Assembly: GCF_030680395.1 (NCBI RefSeq)
Contig: NZ_JAUXVR010000009.1
Coordinates: forward strand, 165,931-229,930
Length of the DNA stretch: 64,000 bases
Origin: Methylobacter sp.
GTDB taxonomy: Bacteria > Pseudomonadota > Gammaproteobacteria > Methylococcales > Methylomonadaceae
Direction: 5' to 3'
How positions within the stretch are numbered: the stretch's first letter is position 1; every line of letters begins with the position of its first letter. The position numbers and the translations under genes were made by a program. A model generated the notes under the pieces. The model saw nothing but the letters and a program-made list of their open reading frames with translations, ran no database searches and was not told where the DNA came from. Shown one piece after another: positions 10,187 to 19,370 of this stretch.

Positions 10187-10941
10187 GCAAAATATCCAGG
10201 GAAAATAATATTACTCATCTACCTGAACGAATGCGGACAGTTGTTGATAGTAGTGTTCATCGTATTTCCAGGATTCAACCATTTCGTTGGGAAACAGGCG
10301 GCAAGATGAGCAAGGACATCGACGCTGCCCATGTGCGGCACTGGCCGGATCGCCGCATGAATCTGGCTTCACGCTTGTGGTTGCTGGCGATTTCTCCGGG
10401 TTTGCGGCTGATATTGATACATCGCGTGGATCAATGGTTGCATTCAAAGTGTGAGAATGACAGTAGGCGTTGGTGGCTCTGGCGCGCCGTGTCGATTCCT
10501 CTTGCACCGCCGAAGTGGGCGACTAAGATCAACGCCAAAAGCGATATTGACAAAGACTGTGAGATTGAGGGTGGCATTTTATTTTCCGATCAGGGAAATA
10601 TTATTTTCGGAGCCCAAAAAACAGGCTCCGGGACGGTGATTGGTACGCGGGTTACCGTAGGCATGAGCTTGATCGATAAAGGACGTCCGAAGATAGGGCG
10701 CAATGTGTGGATTGGTTCGGATTGTGTAATATATGGTGCGATCACTATCGGCGATGGCGCTACCTTATTGCCCGGCACCGTACTTACCAAAAGTATCCCC
10801 TCTGGCGTTGTAATGCAGGGCAACCCTGCACGGTTGGTGTTGCGAAACTTTGATAATTCCGAGTTGCGAAAACGCCAGAATGTAGATGCCGTACGGTATG
10901 TGCATGCAAAACCAGGCGAAGGCGGCGGTTTAAATGTTTGA
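10183..10941 (+). CDS. Left-handed beta-helix acetyltransferase, CysE-like (first copy)
   Basis: This 252-residue protein is of the serine acetyltransferase type. Hexapeptide repeats run from about residue 115 to 225 (IGTRVTVGMSLIDKG, IGRNVWIGSDC, IGDGATLLPGT) and end in the typical VVMQGNPARLV. An N-terminal extension of about 85 residues precedes the fold. The ATG overlaps the preceding stop codon (ATGA). A second Met at residue 42 is a possible internal start but lacks a ribosome-binding site. Its role is probably O-acetylation of a sugar or polyol in the operon's product rather than cysteine synthesis. Confidence 0.75.
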   Translation: MSKISRENNITHLPERMRTVVDSSVHRISRIQPFRWETGGKMSKDIDAAHVRHWPDRRMNLASRLWLLAISPGLRLILIHRVDQWLHSKCENDSRRWWLWRAVSIPLAPPKWATKINAKSDIDKDCEIEGGILFSDQGNIIFGAQKTGSGTVIGTRVTVGMSLIDKGRPKIGRNVWIGSDCVIYGAITIGDGATLLPGTVLTKSIPSGVVMQGNPARLVLRNFDNSELRKRQNVDAVRYVHAKPGEGGGLNV

Positions 10942-11494
10942 GAATATTCGTGCAGACACGATGCGTGTACATCGCCGGGAAGAATCCCTCCGAGCAATTG
11001 ATGTCCTGCGTTTACTATGGGAATACTATGGGCTTCGAGCGCTGGTGATCTACCGCTTTGGCCGCTGGTTAGGAAGCATACGCAAACAACCGTTTGGTTG
11101 GGCCGTTGCTGCTCCCCTTTATCCGGCTTATTGGATATTGTCAACTTTTGTCAATAAAGCTTATGGTATCAATCTGGAGCAAAATGCGGATATTGGAGCC
11201 GGTCTTTACATCGGTCACTATGGAGGGATTGAAGTAAGGAATTGCCGTATTGGGCCTTACTGCTCCATTCAACAGCAGGTCAAGTTGGGGGCGGCCGCGG
11301 CCAAGGGACCTGTGATTGGTGAACGAGTGTGGATCGGAGCTCATTCACGCATATGCGGCGATATCAATGTGGGGGATGGCGCCACCATTGCCGCCGGCAC
11401 TGTAATTGTTCAGGACGTCCCTCACCACTGCCTAGCGCTCGGCAATCCAAGCCGTATTGCTCAACGGGATTATGACAATCGCGCAATCTTGTAG
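10934..11494 (+). CDS. Left-handed beta-helix acetyltransferase, CysE-like (second copy)
   Basis: This 186-residue protein is closer to the serine O-acetyltransferase core than its upstream neighbour. It has an N-terminal helical region (LRLLWEYYGLRALVIYRFGR), then repeats including IGAGLYIGHYGG, IGPYCSIQQQV and IGERVWIGAHSRI, and the terminal element LALGNPSRIA. It overlaps the previous gene by eight bases and is the last gene of the operon. Two adjacent beta-helix acyltransferases imply two acylation steps or a hetero-oligomer. Confidence 0.78.
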   Translation: MFENIRADTMRVHRREESLRAIDVLRLLWEYYGLRALVIYRFGRWLGSIRKQPFGWAVAAPLYPAYWILSTFVNKAYGINLEQNADIGAGLYIGHYGGIEVRNCRIGPYCSIQQQVKLGAAAAKGPVIGERVWIGAHSRICGDINVGDGATIAAGTVIVQDVPHHCLALGNPSRIAQRDYDNRAIL

Positions 11495-11531
11495 GGTCCC
11501 TCTCCTGCCATGTTCGATTGTTAAACCCATC

Positions 11532-12389
11532 CTATGGGTGCGATCCCCCGCTCAAATCCATGTCCGAAATTTTCTTGCCATCTTTATCGGCTGCTGAAGC
11601 CGCCCCGACCGTTACCCCCAGCCAACTGTATATCCGTTTAACAAGCAAGCCCTCATCATGCAGATAAGCGTGACCTTCATCATTGATTTTAATCTGCCGG
11701 TAATCCGTATTATCTTTTGCAGCCAAGCGTCGTTCCCTGGCGCTTTTCGTAACATCCGGCACATCTAATGCGCCATAAATATCCAGCATCGGAATTTTGG
11801 TCTTCTTGATAAACTCCAGCGTTTGGGCGGCTTTGTTTTCGGTTATCGGCACCGGCAAACTAATGGTCACCAATGCTTTAATATCCATCGCCTGCTCACT
11901 CAGGGCATAAATGCCCATCAACCCTCCTAAACCATAACCGACTACAGCAACATCTCCGGCGCCATTGGCCTTTACATAGTTGATTCCCGCCTGAATCCGC
12001 GCCGCCGCCTCAGGAAACAACGCATAATATTCTTCCTTTTCAACACCCACTTCCCTCAGCGGCATTTGCAGCGAAAGCGTCGCCCAATTATGTTCCGGTA
12101 AAAAGACTCTCAAACCGTAAATCAATTGCTGCTGGTCGGGATGCCCATCCATATCATGGAGAATAATAACCACACCCTTGCCGAATGTTTTCTCTGTTTC
12201 CGTATAAAGACCAAGAAACTTTTTTCCTTCGGATTCCAGCCAGACCGCCTTACCCATCGTCAGAGTCTTGTTAATACCCTCGGCAAAATCGGCTTCCCGC
12301 TTTTCATCACCGGCCAAGCACGGATCGCCCAGCAAGGGCGTCATGCAAAGTACAAACACAACAGACCTGAGTAATTTCATCAGGCTCAT
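11532..12389 (-). CDS. DUF3530-type alpha/beta-hydrolase-fold exported protein
   Basis: From the ATG at 12389 (MSLMKLLRS) the protein is about 285 residues with a signal peptide. This start overlaps the upstream permease stop codon as ATGA, so I prefer it to the start 24 bases upstream. The fold is alpha/beta-hydrolase-like: VVIILHDMDGHPDQ near the oxyanion position, DVAVVGYGLGGLMGIYAL at the nucleophile elbow, and NDEGHAYLHDEG near the end. The elbow reads GYGLGG, so the expected Ser is replaced by Gly. Classical esterase activity is doubtful. Function is unknown. Confidence 0.75.
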   Translation of the reverse strand: MSLMKLLRSVVFVLCMTPLLGDPCLAGDEKREADFAEGINKTLTMGKAVWLESEGKKFLGLYTETEKTFGKGVVIILHDMDGHPDQQQLIYGLRVFLPEHNWATLSLQMPLREVGVEKEEYYALFPEAAARIQAGINYVKANGAGDVAVVGYGLGGLMGIYALSEQAMDIKALVTISLPVPITENKAAQTLEFIKKTKIPMLDIYGALDVPDVTKSARERRLAAKDNTDYRQIKINDEGHAYLHDEGLLVKRIYSWLGVTVGAASAADKDGKKISDMDLSGGSHP

Positions 12390-13441
12390 TGCCGTACATA
12401 AAAGTCGCTGCATCGATATAAATCATGCACATGCCGTAACAATACCATAACGACCGAAGCGACAGGCAATGCCAGCAGAATACCCAAAAAACCAAATAAC
12501 TGACCGCCTGCCAATACCGCAAACATGACAGCAACCGGATGCAAGCCGATTTTATCGCCCACCAGCATGGGCGTTAACACCATGCCTTCCAGAGATTGTC
12601 CGACTATAAAAACGATGGCGACCGGCACCAGCTGTATTAACTCATGAAATTGCACCAAGGCTGCCACACAGGCCATAACAATGCCGACGATTGACCCCAG
12701 ATAAGGCACAAAACTGACCAGTCCGGCCAACATGCCTATCAACAAAGCCAAATCAAGGCCGGTCATCCAAAGACCAATGCTGTAAATACAACCCAAGGCC
12801 AACATGACATAGAACTGCCCCCGAACAAAAGCCGCCAGCACCGTATCAACTTCGGCAGCAAGTTTGGCGGCCGTAGGCGCTATACGGCGGGGTAATAGAT
12901 CATGAGCTTTGGCAACCAGATTATCCCAATCGCGCAATAAATAGAAAGTGACTACGGGAATTAACAGCAAATTCATCAGCCACTCGGCTATTACTCCGCC
13001 GGAATGCGAAACCGAGCTCATTACCGTCGCGGCAATACCGCCCGCTTGCTCCCAGTGGCTTTTAACAAGATTAATGATCTGATTGAGGTTGATCGGCCTG
13101 ATGCCCAGATGAAATCGTCTCTGCGTCCAGGGGATGACGGTCTCATTCAACCACGCGACATAGGCAGGCAGATTGCTCACAAAATGCTCGACTTGATACT
13201 CCAAAACGGGGACGAGCAGCAGTAGAACCAACACAAAAACCAGCGTCATCGCAGAAAAAACTACCAGCACGGCCTTGGTTCTGGATAACTGGTAAGTTTC
13301 CAGCTTATCGGTTAGCGGATCGCCGAGGTAAGCCAACATCGCCGCAAATGCAAACGGCATCAACACCGGCGCCAACAGGTAAATCAGCCAGACTGAACCG
13401 GTAATAAAAGCGAAAATCAGCCATTTTTGTGAATCGGTCAT
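12386..13441 (-). CDS. AI-2E family (PerM/UPF0118) membrane permease
   Basis: This 351-residue polytopic membrane protein has about seven or eight hydrophobic segments. The long extra-membrane stretch in the first half (around residues 75-150) and the C-terminal signature YLGSIVGIVMA / SLEGMVLTPMLVGDKIGLHPV are typical of this family. Members are described as autoinducer-2 exporters or as sodium/proton antiporters, so the substrate is uncertain. It is co-transcribed with, and overlaps, the DUF3530 gene. Confidence 0.88.
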   Translation of the reverse strand: MTDSQKWLIFAFITGSVWLIYLLAPVLMPFAFAAMLAYLGDPLTDKLETYQLSRTKAVLVVFSAMTLVFVLVLLLLVPVLEYQVEHFVSNLPAYVAWLNETVIPWTQRRFHLGIRPINLNQIINLVKSHWEQAGGIAATVMSSVSHSGGVIAEWLMNLLLIPVVTFYLLRDWDNLVAKAHDLLPRRIAPTAAKLAAEVDTVLAAFVRGQFYVMLALGCIYSIGLWMTGLDLALLIGMLAGLVSFVPYLGSIVGIVMACVAALVQFHELIQLVPVAIVFIVGQSLEGMVLTPMLVGDKIGLHPVAVMFAVLAGGQLFGFLGILLALPVASVVMVLLRHVHDLYRCSDFYVRQ

Positions 13442-13486
13442 TACTAGTCCTCAATGCAATTAGGTATCTATGTGGATTAACATCCC

Positions 13487-14158
13487 TTAATCCCCGCCAC
13501 CGCCGCAACCGCTGCTGCAACCTGACGAGTCGCCGGAATTACCGGAGCAACCTGACGAATCGCTTGAACTGTCGGAAGAACCGCCGCAACCCGAAGAACA
13601 GCCGATATGGCTGGCGCAATAACTGCCCGATGAACTCTTTTTACAGTCTAACTGATAGGTAAAACCATTAGCTATATTTAGCAAGCCATCCATTGCAAAA
13701 ACAAGCGGCAATCGAACCGGCTTTTTAGGATTGATCTGTTCCAGCGCACAAGCCAAGCGCCATGATCGTTTAATGCCGTCCTTCGCTAGCGTCGGTGTAG
13801 ACATGGCCTCGGCGGGCGTGTGATGCAAAAAACGCCCCAGCGCCTTGGTGCAGAATTTTTCATAAATACGGGTAGAAAGAATAAACTCATGCCAAGCATC
13901 GTCAATGACTTGAGACGGCATCGACACCCTACGTTTTTTCGCCCGGTGACAAATACGGAAATAGTCTCTCAAACCCTGAAAAACCATATCAAGCTGCTGC
14001 TCGCTTAACTGCGGATGCTTCTGTGATAGTTTATGGCGAATGCCTTTATGAAAGTGATATTGCTCGATATATTTAAGTTGCCTGGCTTTATTAGCCTTGA
14101 TCGCAAAATAAATAAGGCTCAGCATGGCGGCGCCAATAAGAAGAAAATATAAATTCAT
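13487..14158 (-). CDS. GRDP-like membrane-anchored protein with Cys/Gly/Ser-rich tail
   Basis: The protein is 223 residues from the ATG at 14158; four upstream codons starting with TTG are less likely. It has an N-terminal membrane helix (residues 2-20). A conserved middle follows, with VIDDAWHEFILSTRIYEKFC near residue 90 and FLHHTP near 118, resembling glycine-rich-domain-containing proteins. The last 45 residues are almost only Cys, Gly, Ser and Asp, beginning CASHIGCSSGCGG and ending GCGGGGD. The tail could bind metal or be lipid or thiol modified; no function is known. It lies between the permease and the cold-shock gene. Confidence 0.72.
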   Translation of the reverse strand: MNLYFLLIGAAMLSLIYFAIKANKARQLKYIEQYHFHKGIRHKLSQKHPQLSEQQLDMVFQGLRDYFRICHRAKKRRVSMPSQVIDDAWHEFILSTRIYEKFCTKALGRFLHHTPAEAMSTPTLAKDGIKRSWRLACALEQINPKKPVRLPLVFAMDGLLNIANGFTYQLDCKKSSSGSYCASHIGCSSGCGGSSDSSSDSSGCSGNSGDSSGCSSGCGGGGD

Positions 14159-14231
14159 TGATGCAACCAACGGTTTATAAACAAGCCGATGCTTTGTGCT
14201 GCATCGGCTTGTAGAAAATATTCCGCTACGA

Positions 14232-14567
14232 TTAAGGCGCCAGGTTGAGCGCTACAACCACAGCGGCAATAGCCACTAAGGCCAATACTATCAGCACAAT
14301 GCCCTTCCTGGTATTAAGAAAACCTGCGGCTTTTTCTTCCAGAATTTCCACGCCTTCAATATAGGCATTAACCGCTTTATACTTGCCCCGATTATCTCTT
14401 GCCACCTGATAATAAATAACATCGCCCGTCACCGGGCGACGACTCGTTCCCTTGAGCGCCGAGATATGTATAAAAATATCTTTTCCACCATCATCAGGGC
14501 TAATAAAACCAAAGCCCCGATCTTCTTTCCATGTTTTTAAAACTCCTTTAATCATTGTTTTTGTCAT
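14232..14567 (-). CDS. Cold-shock domain protein with C-terminal membrane segment
   Basis: This 111-residue protein has an N-terminal cold-shock domain (residues about 5-68) with RNP1-like RGFGFISP and RNP2-like DIFIHISAL motifs, so it should bind single-stranded RNA or DNA. A short linker leads to a strongly hydrophobic C-terminal segment (GIVLIVLALVAIAAVVVALN, residues 89-108). Fusion of a cold-shock domain to a membrane anchor occurs in proteobacteria but its role is not established. Confidence 0.85.
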   Translation of the reverse strand: MTKTMIKGVLKTWKEDRGFGFISPDDGGKDIFIHISALKGTSRRPVTGDVIYYQVARDNRGKYKAVNAYIEGVEILEEKAAGFLNTRKGIVLIVLALVAIAAVVVALNLAP

Positions 14568-14768
14568 AAAAATTTCTTTTTTGTTATTTTAGCCTTGCCT
14601 ACATAACTGTAGATTAAGGGTGTTAGTCTTGTAGTGTTCAGTTTTAAAGCCGTTTTTCAGGTTCAATAAACAAGGCGTGTTTCAAGACGATGATAATCAT
14701 GCAATAAAACACTGACCTTGTCGCCTGATCAATCAATCTAATGGCTTATAAACCAGATTTCCATTAAC

Positions 14769-15140
14769 CTACATTTTTTTCTTTATGAGGACCTTATCAT
14801 CAATAATCAACTCCGAGATTCCACCCAAAGACGCGTGCAATGTACACGATGCGTTTTTGAATCCACCCTTATCAGCATTTTCACCTACCCACTTCAAAGT
14901 GACATAAGTTTCCTTGTCACCCTCTACTGCAGAAGGGAAAAATACTTGTTCTCCTGTTTCCTCCTTGATTTTCGGAGGACATTTTTCACTTGCCATCGTT
15001 TGCATTGCAACATTGTTTCTAATCTTTGCGGCGGCTTCTACTTGTTCAATAGGCTGATCTTCTTTGCTTAAACCCACCATAACAAAGCCTATTACAAAAA
15101 CAGCGGCAACAGCCATCATGATTTTTTGTGCTTCAGACAT
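14769..15140 (-). CDS. Small membrane-anchored hypothetical protein
   Basis: The start at 15140 (MSEAQKIMMAVAAVF) follows a strong ribosome-binding site GAGGAGA seven bases upstream, giving 123 residues. A hydrophobic helix spans residues 6-24. The remainder is a small soluble domain with two cysteines (EKCPPKIKEE and NASCTLHASLGG) that could form a disulfide in the periplasm. I do not recognise a family. It stands alone between the cold-shock gene and cobO. Confidence 0.65.
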   Translation of the reverse strand: MSEAQKIMMAVAAVFVIGFVMVGLSKEDQPIEQVEAAAKIRNNVAMQTMASEKCPPKIKEETGEQVFFPSAVEGDKETYVTLKWVGENADKGGFKNASCTLHASLGGISELIIDDKVLIKKKM

Positions 15141-15292
15141 TTTCTTCTCCTCGTTGTGACAATCGTCCATCATTTTACAGGTTGCCCGGCGTATTTACCT
15201 TAAAATTCTATACCCGCTATTTATCCTCAACGACTTATGTCGCACCGATTCAAAATATTGAGCCTTGCATCATCCGCTAAACGTAATATTTT

Positions 15293-15829
15293 TTAAAATT
15301 CAATCCCCTGTTCAGCCTTGATCCCCTGCTCATAAGCGTGCTTTATTTTGGTCATCTCGGTTACGGTATCGGCAATTTCTATAACCTCGGGCGCAGCATT
15401 GCGGCCGGTCATGATTAAATGCAGCCAAGCCGGTTTTTCATCACGAATAAAATCGGCTATTTCCTGACCGGAAATCCAATTATAGCCACAGCAATAATTG
15501 ATCTCATCCAGCAGCACCACATCGAATTCTTCAGACATAATCTTGGCTTTACTGAATTCCCAAATTTCCCGACTGGTTTTAATATCCTGTTCGGGATTTT
15601 TAGTATCCCAGGTAAAGCCGTCACCCAAGACATGCCATTCGATATTATCAAACCGTTCGGCGGCTTTTTGTTCGCCGGTTTGCCATTTCCCCTTAATATA
15701 CTGAATCACACAAACCTTCATATCCCAGCCTGCGGCACGAAACACCATGCCCAAGGCACTGGAAGATTTACCCTTGCCCGAGCCGGTATTGACCAAAACC
15801 AATCCCCGCCGTCTATCTCTGGATTTCAT
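15293..15829 (-). CDS. cobO: Cob(I)yrinic acid a,c-diamide adenosyltransferase
   Basis: This CobO/BtuR-type corrinoid adenosyltransferase makes adenosylcobamides from ATP and Co(I) corrinoid. The 178-residue length fits. The unusual P-loop NTGSGKGKSSSALG is at residues 16-29, and VVLLDEINYCCGYNWI (residues about 105-120) provides the Walker-B-like region. It has an upstream gap of about 200 bases. I looked there for a cobalamin riboswitch and did not find one. Confidence 0.93.
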   Translation of the reverse strand: MKSRDRRRGLVLVNTGSGKGKSSSALGMVFRAAGWDMKVCVIQYIKGKWQTGEQKAAERFDNIEWHVLGDGFTWDTKNPEQDIKTSREIWEFSKAKIMSEEFDVVLLDEINYCCGYNWISGQEIADFIRDEKPAWLHLIMTGRNAAPEVIEIADTVTEMTKIKHAYEQGIKAEQGIEF

Positions 15830-16041
15830 AACCGTTATTCCTTAATTTGAGCGAACAAAGAGCTCGCGCGTCTTATAGCAACCGGCATTATCGCCTGAAT
15901 TGGCGTCAAAACACGACAAGTCTTGGCAGGGATAACTTAAAAGTTGACCGGCTGCTAATGCAGCGGGTTTTAAATCATTGCTGCACGTATCGGTTAGGAG
16001 TAGACTGAAATTATCTGCATATCAAATGAGTGGATAAGACC

Positions 16042-17418
16042 ATGATTATACGGAACATTCGGTTTGTTTTTCTGGTTTTTCTGACTATTGTGGCAGCTGC
16101 TTATGCCGGGGAAAAGGATAGTCACCCCGTCCAAACGTCGATAATCATACAACTTGAAATTAACGATGTTATCGGTCCGGCAACAGCTGATTATATAGAA
16201 CGCAATCTGCAAAAAGCGGTTGACAGTGGGGCCGTGGCCGTACTGATTCGCATGGATACGCCAGGAGGCCTGGATATTTCCATGCGCCGGATAATCAAAC
16301 AAATCATTGCCTCTCCCATACCGGTGATCAGCTATGTAGCTCCCAGCGGTGCGCGCGCCGCCAGTGCCGGAACCTATATCCTCCTTGCCAGCCATATAGC
16401 CGCAATGGCGCCGGCAACCAATCTGGGGGCAGCAACGCCTGTGCAATTCGGTGGTTTTGGCGACGTTGATGACGACAAAGACAAGACGGATAAGAATGGC
16501 GATAAAGCCAAACCGTTCCCTGATTCAATGACTCAGAAAATGGTCAATGATGCCGCCGCATATATTCGCGGTTTGGCAAAAATGCACGGCAGAAACGAAC
16601 AATGGGCAGAAAAGGCGGTGCGTGAAGCGGCCAGCCTTTCTGCGGCTGAAGCGTTAAAACTGAACGTAATTGATATTGTGGCAGTGGATGTGACGGATTT
16701 GCTTACGTCATTGCAAGGCCGGAAAGTCAATGTTTCCGGCAAGGAAATCCTCTTAAATACCGCGCAGGCCGAAATAATAAGTACCCAGCCGGACTGGCGA
16801 AGTCGGTTTTTGGCTGTCATTACCAATCCCAGCATAGCCTACATTTTGTTGATGGTCGGCATTTATGGGCTGGTGTTTGAATTCTCCAATCCGGGCAGCA
16901 TTGTTCCCGGCACTATAGGGAGTATTTGTTTGTTGCTGGCTTTATATGCATTTCAGCTATTGCCGGTCAATTATGCCGGCATGGGCCTGATCCTGTTGGG
17001 GATCGCCCTGATGATTGCTGAAGCTTTTGTGACCAGTTTCGGGGTTCTCGGACTGGGCGGCATTGTCGCTTTTGTCATTGGCTCAGTGATATTGATGAAT
17101 ACCGATGCGCCGGGATTCGGGATAGATTTGGGCCTGATCGCCGGTTTCGCCTTGAGCAGCGCAGCATTTTTCATCATCGCTATCGGCCTGATATTAAAAT
17201 CAAGACATAAACCGATTGTCAGCGGTAAGGAAGAAATGATTGGCCTAGTAGGCGAGGTGATAGATGATTTTACCGGAACAGGGATGGTTCGTATTCATAG
17301 TGAAAACTGGCGGGCATCCTGTGACCAGCCCCTGCACAAAAATGAAAAAGTGAGGGTGACCGCGATCGATGGCCTGCTTTTACAGGTTATACCTATCCCA
17401 ACACAGGAGAACGAGTGA
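16042..17418 (+). CDS. NfeD-type membrane serine protease (ClpP class)
   Basis: About 458 residues. A signal peptide ([22 protein letters not shown]) is followed by a ClpP/SppA-like protease domain with catalytic-serine motif [17 protein letters not shown] near residue 100. Four or five membrane segments (about residues 255-380) and a C-terminal OB-fold domain follow. A GTG start at 16030 is possible. Family members cleave hydrophobic regions of stomatin-type proteins, and the next gene encodes such a protein, with overlapping stop and start. The pair is a classic NfeD-slipin operon acting in membrane-domain quality control. Confidence 0.92.
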   Translation: MIIRNIRFVFLVFLTIVAAAYAGEKDSHPVQTSIIIQLEINDVIGPATADYIERNLQKAVDSGAVAVLIRMDTPGGLDISMRRIIKQIIASPIPVISYVAPSGARAASAGTYILLASHIAAMAPATNLGAATPVQFGGFGDVDDDKDKTDKNGDKAKPFPDSMTQKMVNDAAAYIRGLAKMHGRNEQWAEKAVREAASLSAAEALKLNVIDIVAVDVTDLLTSLQGRKVNVSGKEILLNTAQAEIISTQPDWRSRFLAVITNPSIAYILLMVGIYGLVFEFSNPGSIVPGTIGSICLLLALYAFQLLPVNYAGMGLILLGIALMIAEAFVTSFGVLGLGGIVAFVIGSVILMNTDAPGFGIDLGLIAGFALSSAAFFIIAIGLILKSRHKPIVSGKEEMIGLVGEVIDDFTGTGMVRIHSENWRASCDQPLHKNEKVRVTAIDGLLLQVIPIPTQENE

Positions 17419-18152
17419 TGGTTACAAATTTCTTTTTCATCCTCATCAGTATCGTGCTGTTACTGCTGATCAGTGCGTTCAAAATCCTCAGAGAATATGA
17501 GCGCGGCGTTATTTTTATGCTCGGCCGTTTCTACAAGGTAAAGGGGCCGGGGTTAATCATTTTGATTCCGTTGATTCAACAAATGGAACGGGTTGATTTA
17601 AGAACCGTCGTGATGGATGTGCCGACACAAGATGTGATTTCCCGCGACAACGTTTCCGTTAAAGTCAACGCCGTCGTCTATTTTCGTGTGATAGAACCGG
17701 AGAAGGCGATCATACAAGTGGAAAAATTCTACGAAGCCACCAGCCAGCTGGCACAAACGACCTTGCGTTCGGTATTGGGACAGCATGAACTGGATGAAAT
17801 GCTGGCGGAACGTGAGCGCCTCAATATCGACATTCAAACCAGTCTGGATCAGCAAACCGATGCCTGGGGAATTAAAGTGTCGAATGTTGAAATCAAACAC
17901 GTAGATCTGGATGAAAGCATGGTCAGAGCCATTGCCAAACAGGCGGAAGCCGAACGTACCCGGCGCGCTAAAGTCATTCATGCGGAAGGGGAAATGCAGG
18001 CTGCCGAGAAATTGTTGCAGGCGGCAAAAATACTGTCGGAACAACCCGAAGCGATTCAGCTGAGATACATGCAAACATTAACTGAAATTGCCGGCGATAA
18101 ATCTTCCACTATCGTGTTTCCACTGGAGCTATTGAAAAATTTAAAGCAATAA
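17418..18152 (+). CDS. Slipin (stomatin/SPFH-domain membrane protein)
   Basis: From the ATG at 17418 the protein is 244 residues. An AGGAG ribosome-binding site lies nine bases upstream and the stop and start codons overlap as TGATG. An N-terminal membrane segment (residues 3-22) precedes an SPFH domain ([19 protein letters not shown] to about residue 200) and a helical region that ends in LELLKNLKQ. It should oligomerise at the inner membrane. The preceding NfeD protease is its expected partner. Confidence 0.93.
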   Translation: MVTNFFFILISIVLLLLISAFKILREYERGVIFMLGRFYKVKGPGLIILIPLIQQMERVDLRTVVMDVPTQDVISRDNVSVKVNAVVYFRVIEPEKAIIQVEKFYEATSQLAQTTLRSVLGQHELDEMLAERERLNIDIQTSLDQQTDAWGIKVSNVEIKHVDLDESMVRAIAKQAEAERTRRAKVIHAEGEMQAAEKLLQAAKILSEQPEAIQLRYMQTLTEIAGDKSSTIVFPLELLKNLKQ

Positions 18153-18212
18153 CAATGAGGTGGGTAATAGACGCTGATTCATCGAACATTTCCAAGACCA
18201 ACAAAAAGCGCG

Positions 18213-18587
18213 GTAGGATGGGCTTGGCCAAAACCCATCATGATTAGTTGCCGATGCGCTGGGCTTCGGTTCGTTTAACAAGTCGCGTTGCTCCATCCTG
18301 GTATCTTTACTTCCGCCATGGTTAGCTGCGTAGCCCGTATGCAGCTTGCAGAATACGGGCTATTCGCTACTCGCCGGCAAACAAAGCGGTTTTAAATCAG
18401 ATCTATTTAATCTGCCACCCAATTCTCGATCGGGCATACCCCCCCGCTTGGGATAGACAATTTAAGCGAAGTAGGGTGCGCACCGCGCACCATTTACGAA
18501 TGCCAAGCTATTACAAGCAATCCGTTTCGAACATCAAAATTTTCGGCACTGTTGGACACCGAAAAGGGGCGCGATGCGCCCCCCTAC
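18213..18587. repeat. Cluster of four REP hairpins with GTAG heads
   Basis: The 480-base gap after the slipin gene contains palindromes that each begin with GTAG. They are at 18213-18239 (plus; arms GATGGG and CCCATC), 18330-18362 (plus; arms GCCCGTAT and ATACGGGC), 18471-18492 (plus; GGTGCG..CGCACC) and 18565-18587 (minus; GGGGCGCATCGCGCCCC). A GTAG tetranucleotide next to an imperfect hairpin is the recognised format of REP sequences mobilised by RAYT enzymes. The RAYT gene starts 47 bases downstream. No gene is seen in this stretch. Confidence 0.75.
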
Positions 18588-18633
18588 CGGGCTACTAATG
18601 ATCCACCTTAGAGCGGTTACGAATTACGATCGA

Positions 18634-19161
18634 TCATTCCGAAACAGTCGGTAAATCATCTATATCACTGCACCAATCAGGCAGTAAAATACCATCGGCA
18701 ACATAACGGTGAAAAGTTGAATGCGGCCAATCGCAAACCCTTTGCACATAGCCATGTTTGAGTGGATTTACATGAATGTAGTCAATATGTTGGGCATAAT
18801 CCCGTTCGGTAACAATGGTATGTTCCCAATAGCGTCGCTGCCATATTCCTCGTTCAGCGCGCCGTTGCCGTGTCGCCGAGAGGCGTTCGGTGCGCGGCAA
18901 ACCTTTGGAGAAAAGTAATTTAATCAGACGCCAACGCATCGGGAAATCATCGGTATCGGGCGGCAATGTCCAGATGCAATGCATGTGATCGGGCAATACC
19001 ACCCAAGCGTCAATGTGAAAGGGATATAAACGACGCACCCGCCGTACCGAATTGCGCAGCAAATCAATATGCTCGGTTAGCAAGGTGCGTCGCCGTTCCA
19101 ACAGGTTAACGGTGAAAAAATAACAACCACCCGCGACAAAGTTACGTCGATAGTTGGGCAT
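18634..19161 (-). CDS. REP-associated tyrosine transposase (RAYT)
   Basis: This 175-residue Y1-type transposase belongs to the IS200/IS605-related RAYT group, which nicks and moves single-stranded REP elements. The metal-binding HUH-type motif is DHMHCIW (residues about 57-63). The active-site tyrosine region is DYIHVNPLKHGYVQR (residues about 128-142). The N-terminus PNYRRNFVAGGCYFFTVNL is also characteristic. The length is complete and no frameshift is seen, so it may be active. GTAG hairpins surround it on both sides. Confidence 0.93.
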   Translation of the reverse strand: MPNYRRNFVAGGCYFFTVNLLERRRTLLTEHIDLLRNSVRRVRRLYPFHIDAWVVLPDHMHCIWTLPPDTDDFPMRWRLIKLLFSKGLPRTERLSATRQRRAERGIWQRRYWEHTIVTERDYAQHIDYIHVNPLKHGYVQRVCDWPHSTFHRYVADGILLPDWCSDIDDLPTVSE

Positions 19162-19199
19162 ACCTCACTCCATATCAATAAATAAAATGTAGTATAGGC

Positions 19200-19229
19200 G
19201 TAGGGCGGTTTCGCGTCAGCAAACCGCCA
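19200..19229 (+). repeat. REP hairpin with GTAG head, just upstream of the RAYT gene
   Basis: GTAG is followed by GGCGGTTT, an eight- to nine-base loop region, and AAACCGCC. It sits 39 bases upstream of the RAYT start codon, where a REP flanking its own transposase would be expected. Confidence 0.7.
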
Positions 19230-19240
19230 ATCAACGCATA

Positions 19241-19370
19241 ATATCCAAGACAATCGAACATAAAAAATCCCCGCTTGGAAGAATCCGAGAGGGGATCAAG
19301 TTCAAGGCTCCGATCATGGCGGATTGCCTAACGGCGAATCCACCCTACAATGATCCACCTTACAGCGTTG
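19241..19370 (+). repeat. Direct repeat, copy 1 (about 130 bases)
   Basis: Bases 19241-19370 and 19509-19640 are near-identical. Both contain AATCCCCGCTTGGAA and end in CTACAATGATCCACCTTACA, with only a few substitutions between them. Each carries an ATTCCCC/GGGGA-type inverted pair. Together they fill most of the 500-base gap between the RAYT gene and the next ORF. They look like short non-autonomous or recombination-derived repeats. Confidence 0.8.

Noticed and set aside
15830-16029. Possible cobalamin riboswitch before cobO
   Set aside because: No B12-box-like sequence or expected stem was found on the minus strand, so I do not report one.
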